Assembly (NCBI GenBank): GCA_005406025.1
Contig: BGZK01000284.1
Span: 248,001 to 312,000, forward strand
Reading direction: 5' to 3'
Length of the DNA stretch: 64,000 bases
Source of the DNA: Eumeta japonica
Lineage: Eukaryota; Arthropoda; Insecta; Lepidoptera; Psychidae
The notes under the pieces were generated by a model. It was not told the origin of the DNA. It did not search any database and worked only from the letters and a program-made list of their open reading frames with translations. The stretch's first letter is position 1. The number at the start of each line of letters is the position of its first letter. The translations under genes were made by a program, and so were the position numbers. Positions 60,511-64,000 of this stretch are shown piece by piece.

Positions 60511-61369
60511 CATTGCAAAGGCTCGCCACTGAGCATATGCCGACACCCCACAATATTTACATATATACATATGCATTGATTTCTGAGAGTCAGTTTTGTT
60601 TCTACGATCAGACCAAATGCGATCAACTACCTGTTTTCAAGCGGTTCCGTAAGGCTCTATTGCAACACTGTGTTGCTGAATATACGCCATCTGCTTTTCT
60701 GCGTGTTTCTTCTTCACTTAAACCCCGATAGGGTGATCGCGTAAAAATAGGGTACCTAATACAACTCATGTGGCATGTTGAGTTTTGATCAAACTTTTTT
60801 TAATACTAAATGTCACTGTTTTAAGAAAGACTAATAAATCAAGATTTTTTTCATTACTTCAATTTAGCCATTTGTTTAAAAGTAGTGAAATTGAATTCTT
60901 TTTGTATTAGTTAAACCTCAACTAACTAAATATTTTAAGTTGACGACTAAGTTACGAAGGAAACACTGACGCCATATTTCCTGAACGCTTTTTATAAACA
61001 TAAAATAGGATACAAAATAAACAATAGTTTCATTACCCCATAACCAACTTATTTATATTTTCATACTCTACTACGGTAAAACTAAACGATGAGTTGTAAT
61101 TCCAGTACTTCTAGGTTAATGTATTAAAAAAAGGAACACCTCAATATTGTGATGCATCATTCGGTAATTCTTTTGAAACACCATAATATACGGTTTGATT
61201 ATTTTCAAAAATAAAAATTAAATAACTTATTTATGTAACAGATATTCGAGTAAATCTATACATTGCAATGTTGTATGAAATGAAAATTATATAGATACAA
61301 AAACAATACAGCAGTAATATTTTTGAATTTCATACGTCGGTCAGATTAAATTCACTAGGCTAAGCTAGT
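60511..61369. other. AT-rich DNA, no gene seen
   Basis: Nothing recognised. Confidence 0.5.
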
Positions 61370-62080
61370 CTCGAAGCCTAAAACAAACTCGTTTTAGGGT
61401 CCGACCCGCAACTGGATATCCTATCGTCTGTCCAAACACACAGAGATAGCACTGGCGTCAGTCAGTAAATGGTCGGGCAATTGATCGCAGCATCCAAGTC
61501 GCTTCTTCCTGACGTATACTAAAATTTTTAAGTGCTAATACAACCGTCAAAAATGCATTATAAAACAATGCATCGTTCCGTTTATTATCAATAAAACGAT
61601 AGACACGGCCTTCATGGCCACATTTCGGCGCGCCGCTGTTGCGAAACTCTTTTCATCCCCCCATTAAAGGAATACCGAAGCGCTTTTAAAAGGGGGCATC
61701 GAAATTCGCCCCGAAACGACTTTTTAAATTACCCAAAATAAATTGCCATCTATAAAATTGAATTTTACATTCTGGGCGGGCGCTTGGCCCCCGAGTTAAC
61801 TGTCCGATAAAATCGCTACATTTTAGGTTCTACATAAGGTTTCGTTTAAGATCGGCAAAATCTGTCGCACCAAAGAGTCATTGCGCAATAAATTTATTTA
61901 TTTGCGCAGTTAGAAACTTTTGCCACGAGCGAATTATAAATAGAGACGGACGTACGTGGACGAAAATCGTCGTGTAGTCACAGAGGCGGCCTGGCGCCGG
62001 GCGAACTCCGCCGGCCAAACTTTCCATCCAGAAATAAATGTATGAACGCTTTTAATATAATCACTCTTACATATACGTAC
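61370..62080. promoter_or_regulatory. GC/CpG-richer island with a palindromic C/EBP-type site
   Basis: Repeat-poor block. ATTGCGCAAT at 61880-61889 is the perfect C/EBP-type palindrome. It is followed by AAATTTATTTATTTGCGC, so GCGCAATAAAT and ATTTATTTGCGC form a larger imperfect palindrome (61884-61907). Further AT-core words are GAATTATAAATAGAG near 61931 and AGAAATAAATGTATG near 62030. CGGCGCGCCGC near 61627 and GGCGCCGGGCG near 61992 are CpG-rich. No coding frame or domain. Confidence 0.35.
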
Positions 62081-62269
62081 AATATGAATACACACGATTA
62101 TGTAGATACATAAACTTTGATGTTGAAATGTATGCACTCCTTTTAAACACGGGTCAGTAGGTATACACGGAGTGCATTACGATGCTTCGTTGAAATGATG
62201 TGCTTTGCCGGTGAAGAAATACGCAGGAGTGATCGTCAGCCCGACTGTGTTCACGGCTTTGCCATTATT
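62081..62269. other. Mixed DNA, no gene seen
   Basis: Nothing recognised. Confidence 0.45.
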
Positions 62270-62319
62270 AGTTATAATTTAAGATCATCCGTAAATGAGG
62301 ATGATCTTAAATTGTAACT
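62270..62319. repeat. 21 bp near-perfect hairpin with 8-base loop
   Basis: AGTTATAATTTAAGATCATC then C (62270-62290), loop GTAAATGA, then GGATGATCTTAAATTGTAAC then T (62299-62319). All positions pair except one T opposite G, which would be a wobble in RNA. It is not at a recognised element end. Confidence 0.95.
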
Positions 62320-63657
62320 TAATTAAATTATAAATTACGTAAATAAACTGTAACTAATTAATATTCCTCATATTTTGGTTTGAGGTCCACTGGTCTAAAG
62401 TACAATATTGCCTTTGATTTCTTTATTTCGTTTAATGAAACTTCTCGTGATTCCCATAACTAGAGGTAGCAACCTCGAGTCTCTAAAATACCCAAAAAGT
62501 TGTGGAGATACGAAATTTTTCGAGACAGATGCCTGCGATGAAGAACCAATGACTGAAATCCATACGTAAGTCAAAACGAACTATGTTATAATTGATCAAT
62601 ATTGAAAAAATCGATAAAATAAAAGAAAAAAATTGTAATAAAACAATTCAATAAATTGTTGATTTCGTTATCTATGATGTAAGATAGAGAAGTTTTTGAC
62701 GATTACAAAAATATAAAATACCTATTTTTGATAAAAAATATTTGTTAAACCCTTTTTTAATAATCATACTTTTAATGATACATAGTTTTATTAATATAAG
62801 TATGATGACAATGTATATTAGATTATATAATTTAAATTATATTTATGTCTTATAACAAGAATTCAAATCTTTGCTTCTCGATTAAAACCTATAAACGCCA
62901 TACACCGCTCACATCATTCGCATTTTCAGAATCGAATTAAAAACTAGATTTTTATTTATATCTTATATACCTAATTTCATCAACAGATATACGTTTCCTT
63001 TCAGAATTTCTTCATATTTTGTACGTCCACTGAAGTCTTCATTACGTCGTTAGCTTTGACGAGGAACAATTTAAGGCCAACTTTTACGTTATAGGACATT
63101 TTCCCGGCGGATACCAGACTGAGATTGAGAAATCTAATCGCCGATATTTCAGTTTAATCCCTGAGTCGCCTGAACATGAGAAAGTCAGTCGAGTAATGAA
63201 ATAAGATTCGGTGTAGTCATTAGGCAAATTGAAGCTTCAGCGTGATATTATAAAGCAGTCGATGGAGGTGGCCTTGCGTATTTAACATTTAGGAGAAATA
63301 AATTTTAAGTGGAATAAAACTAATTGAAAGTTACTAACAATATGTATCCCAATCGTCAATGGCGTATTGTGTGGATCTGGAGAAAATCTACAAACGGGAG
63401 TTAAAAAAAAAAGTTACTTAATATGCTTTTAACATTTTTTTATTCTTATACGTTTCACAGATACGTAGTCCGACAAGTTACGTATCGAAATTTCCAAACT
63501 AGACGTCGGATTTTCGCAAACGAGATCGTAATCGATTTATCTTAATTGCACGCGCAATCGGTAAAACAAGGGCAAGGAAAGTTTCCCAAAACTCCCACTC
63601 ATGTAATATTCCAGCTCATCCTTTTTAGATATATAAAAGGTCATCCAGTGTACATTC
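62320..63657. other. AT-rich DNA, no gene seen
   Basis: Nothing recognised. Confidence 0.5.
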
Positions 63658-63905
63658 TATTGTGGGAGTTCGCACTGAGACGTCCCGCCTCCGTGCTGGG
63701 TGCACTAACATTAGTTCTATTTGTAAATTTAACATGTGTTATTCAATTCGCGACACAAAAGGTGACAGATAAACAAGGTGTGTCCAGTATTATTTTGGTG
63801 TGACTAGTATCATACCGAAGGCATGTGTAGGTATTAATTGGACATATCTGACTGAGAAGCAAGTAAATATAGTTCATATCGCTATAAAAGAAAGAGATGA
63901 TAATA
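63658..63905 (+). repeat. Unassigned ~250 bp dispersed repeat, copy B
   Basis: Starts TATTGTGGGAGTTCGCAC; then CCGCCTCCGTGCTGGGTGCA, TTCTATTTGTAAATTTAAC, TTCAATTCGCGACACAAAAG, CAAGGTGTGTCCAG and AGAAGCAAGTAAATATAGTT. The blocks match copy A at 60233 in order and orientation. The 85-codon frame 63546-63803 crosses its left edge and is not supported as a gene. Confidence 0.7.
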
Positions 63906-64000
63906 TAAAAATGGAAGGTGTTCCTTGAGACTCGCGCAACGATGATTTCCAGGAGTTCTAGAAAAACTATGAGGCACTGGTCGCGTTGAAAAATTGGAGC
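63906..64000. other. Window edge, nothing recognised
   Basis: Too short to interpret. Confidence 0.5.

Noticed and set aside
1..64000. CRISPR arrays, phage or bacterial operons
   Set aside because: There is no regular short repeat with spacers and no densely packed coding; the transposon content indicates an insect nuclear genome.
1..64000. Known conserved miRNAs (let-7, mir-1, mir-7, mir-9, mir-10, iab-4, bantam, mir-124, mir-184)
   Set aside because: I looked by eye for their mature sequences as remembered and found none; a computed search could still find others.

Overview
This 64 kb window looks like non-coding nuclear DNA from a moth or butterfly (Lepidoptera). The sequence is AT-rich. 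Nearly every recognisable piece is a decayed transposable element of a type I know from lepidopteran genomes: an RTE-clade LINE, two mariners, a piggyBac-like element, a Helitron-like end, tRNA-derived SINEs and several unnamed dispersed repeats. The host assignment rests on remembered repeat families, not on a database search. I found no intact host protein gene, no rRNA or functional tRNA gene, no CRISPR array and no bacterial-type operon. The longest open frame is 145 codons and has the composition of chance translation.

Layout. 1-9650: AT-rich DNA with a Helitron-like copy (2236-2564), a short dispersed repeat (2826-2935), and GC/CpG-richer islands at 1-400, 5860-6070, 6720-7480 and 7880-8095. 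9652-13480: a near full-length but dead RTE LINE on the minus strand. 14360-16822: a mariner (plus) split by a second mariner (minus, 15373-16517) inserted at a TA inside the transposase gene. 16823-33926: mostly unassigned AT-rich DNA with microsatellites, a LINE tail (21518-21720), two copies of a widespread lepidopteran repeat (22116-22850, 30462-31351), other repeat fragments and GC islands at 20190-20620, 24000-24480 and 28850-29300. 33927-34882: an internally deleted piggyBac-like element with TTAA on both sides. 34883-54000: SINE copies, LINE tails, small palindromes, a repeat-bounded block at 47941-48900 and GC islands at 37940-38560, 51720-52060 and 53150-53580. 54100-54580: a degenerate tandem array. 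54580-64000: further repeats, a long CA/TA microsatellite, two copies of an unassigned ~250 bp repeat (60233, 63658), GC islands at 58650-59130 and 61370-62080, and a near-perfect hairpin at 62270-62319.

Interpretation. The GC-richer, repeat-poor islands spaced through a gene-free stretch, several with AT-core sites (TTTATGG, CAATAAA, TAATTA types), would fit an intergenic region or giant intron of a developmental regulator gene; this is inference. The clearest reconstruction is the mariner-in-mariner nest: the host transposase reading resumes exactly across the TA, all three host catalytic aspartates are still readable, and the excised host is about 1316 bp, the normal mariner length. Three near-perfect short hairpins (16691, 32213, 62270) are the most unusual unexplained structures.
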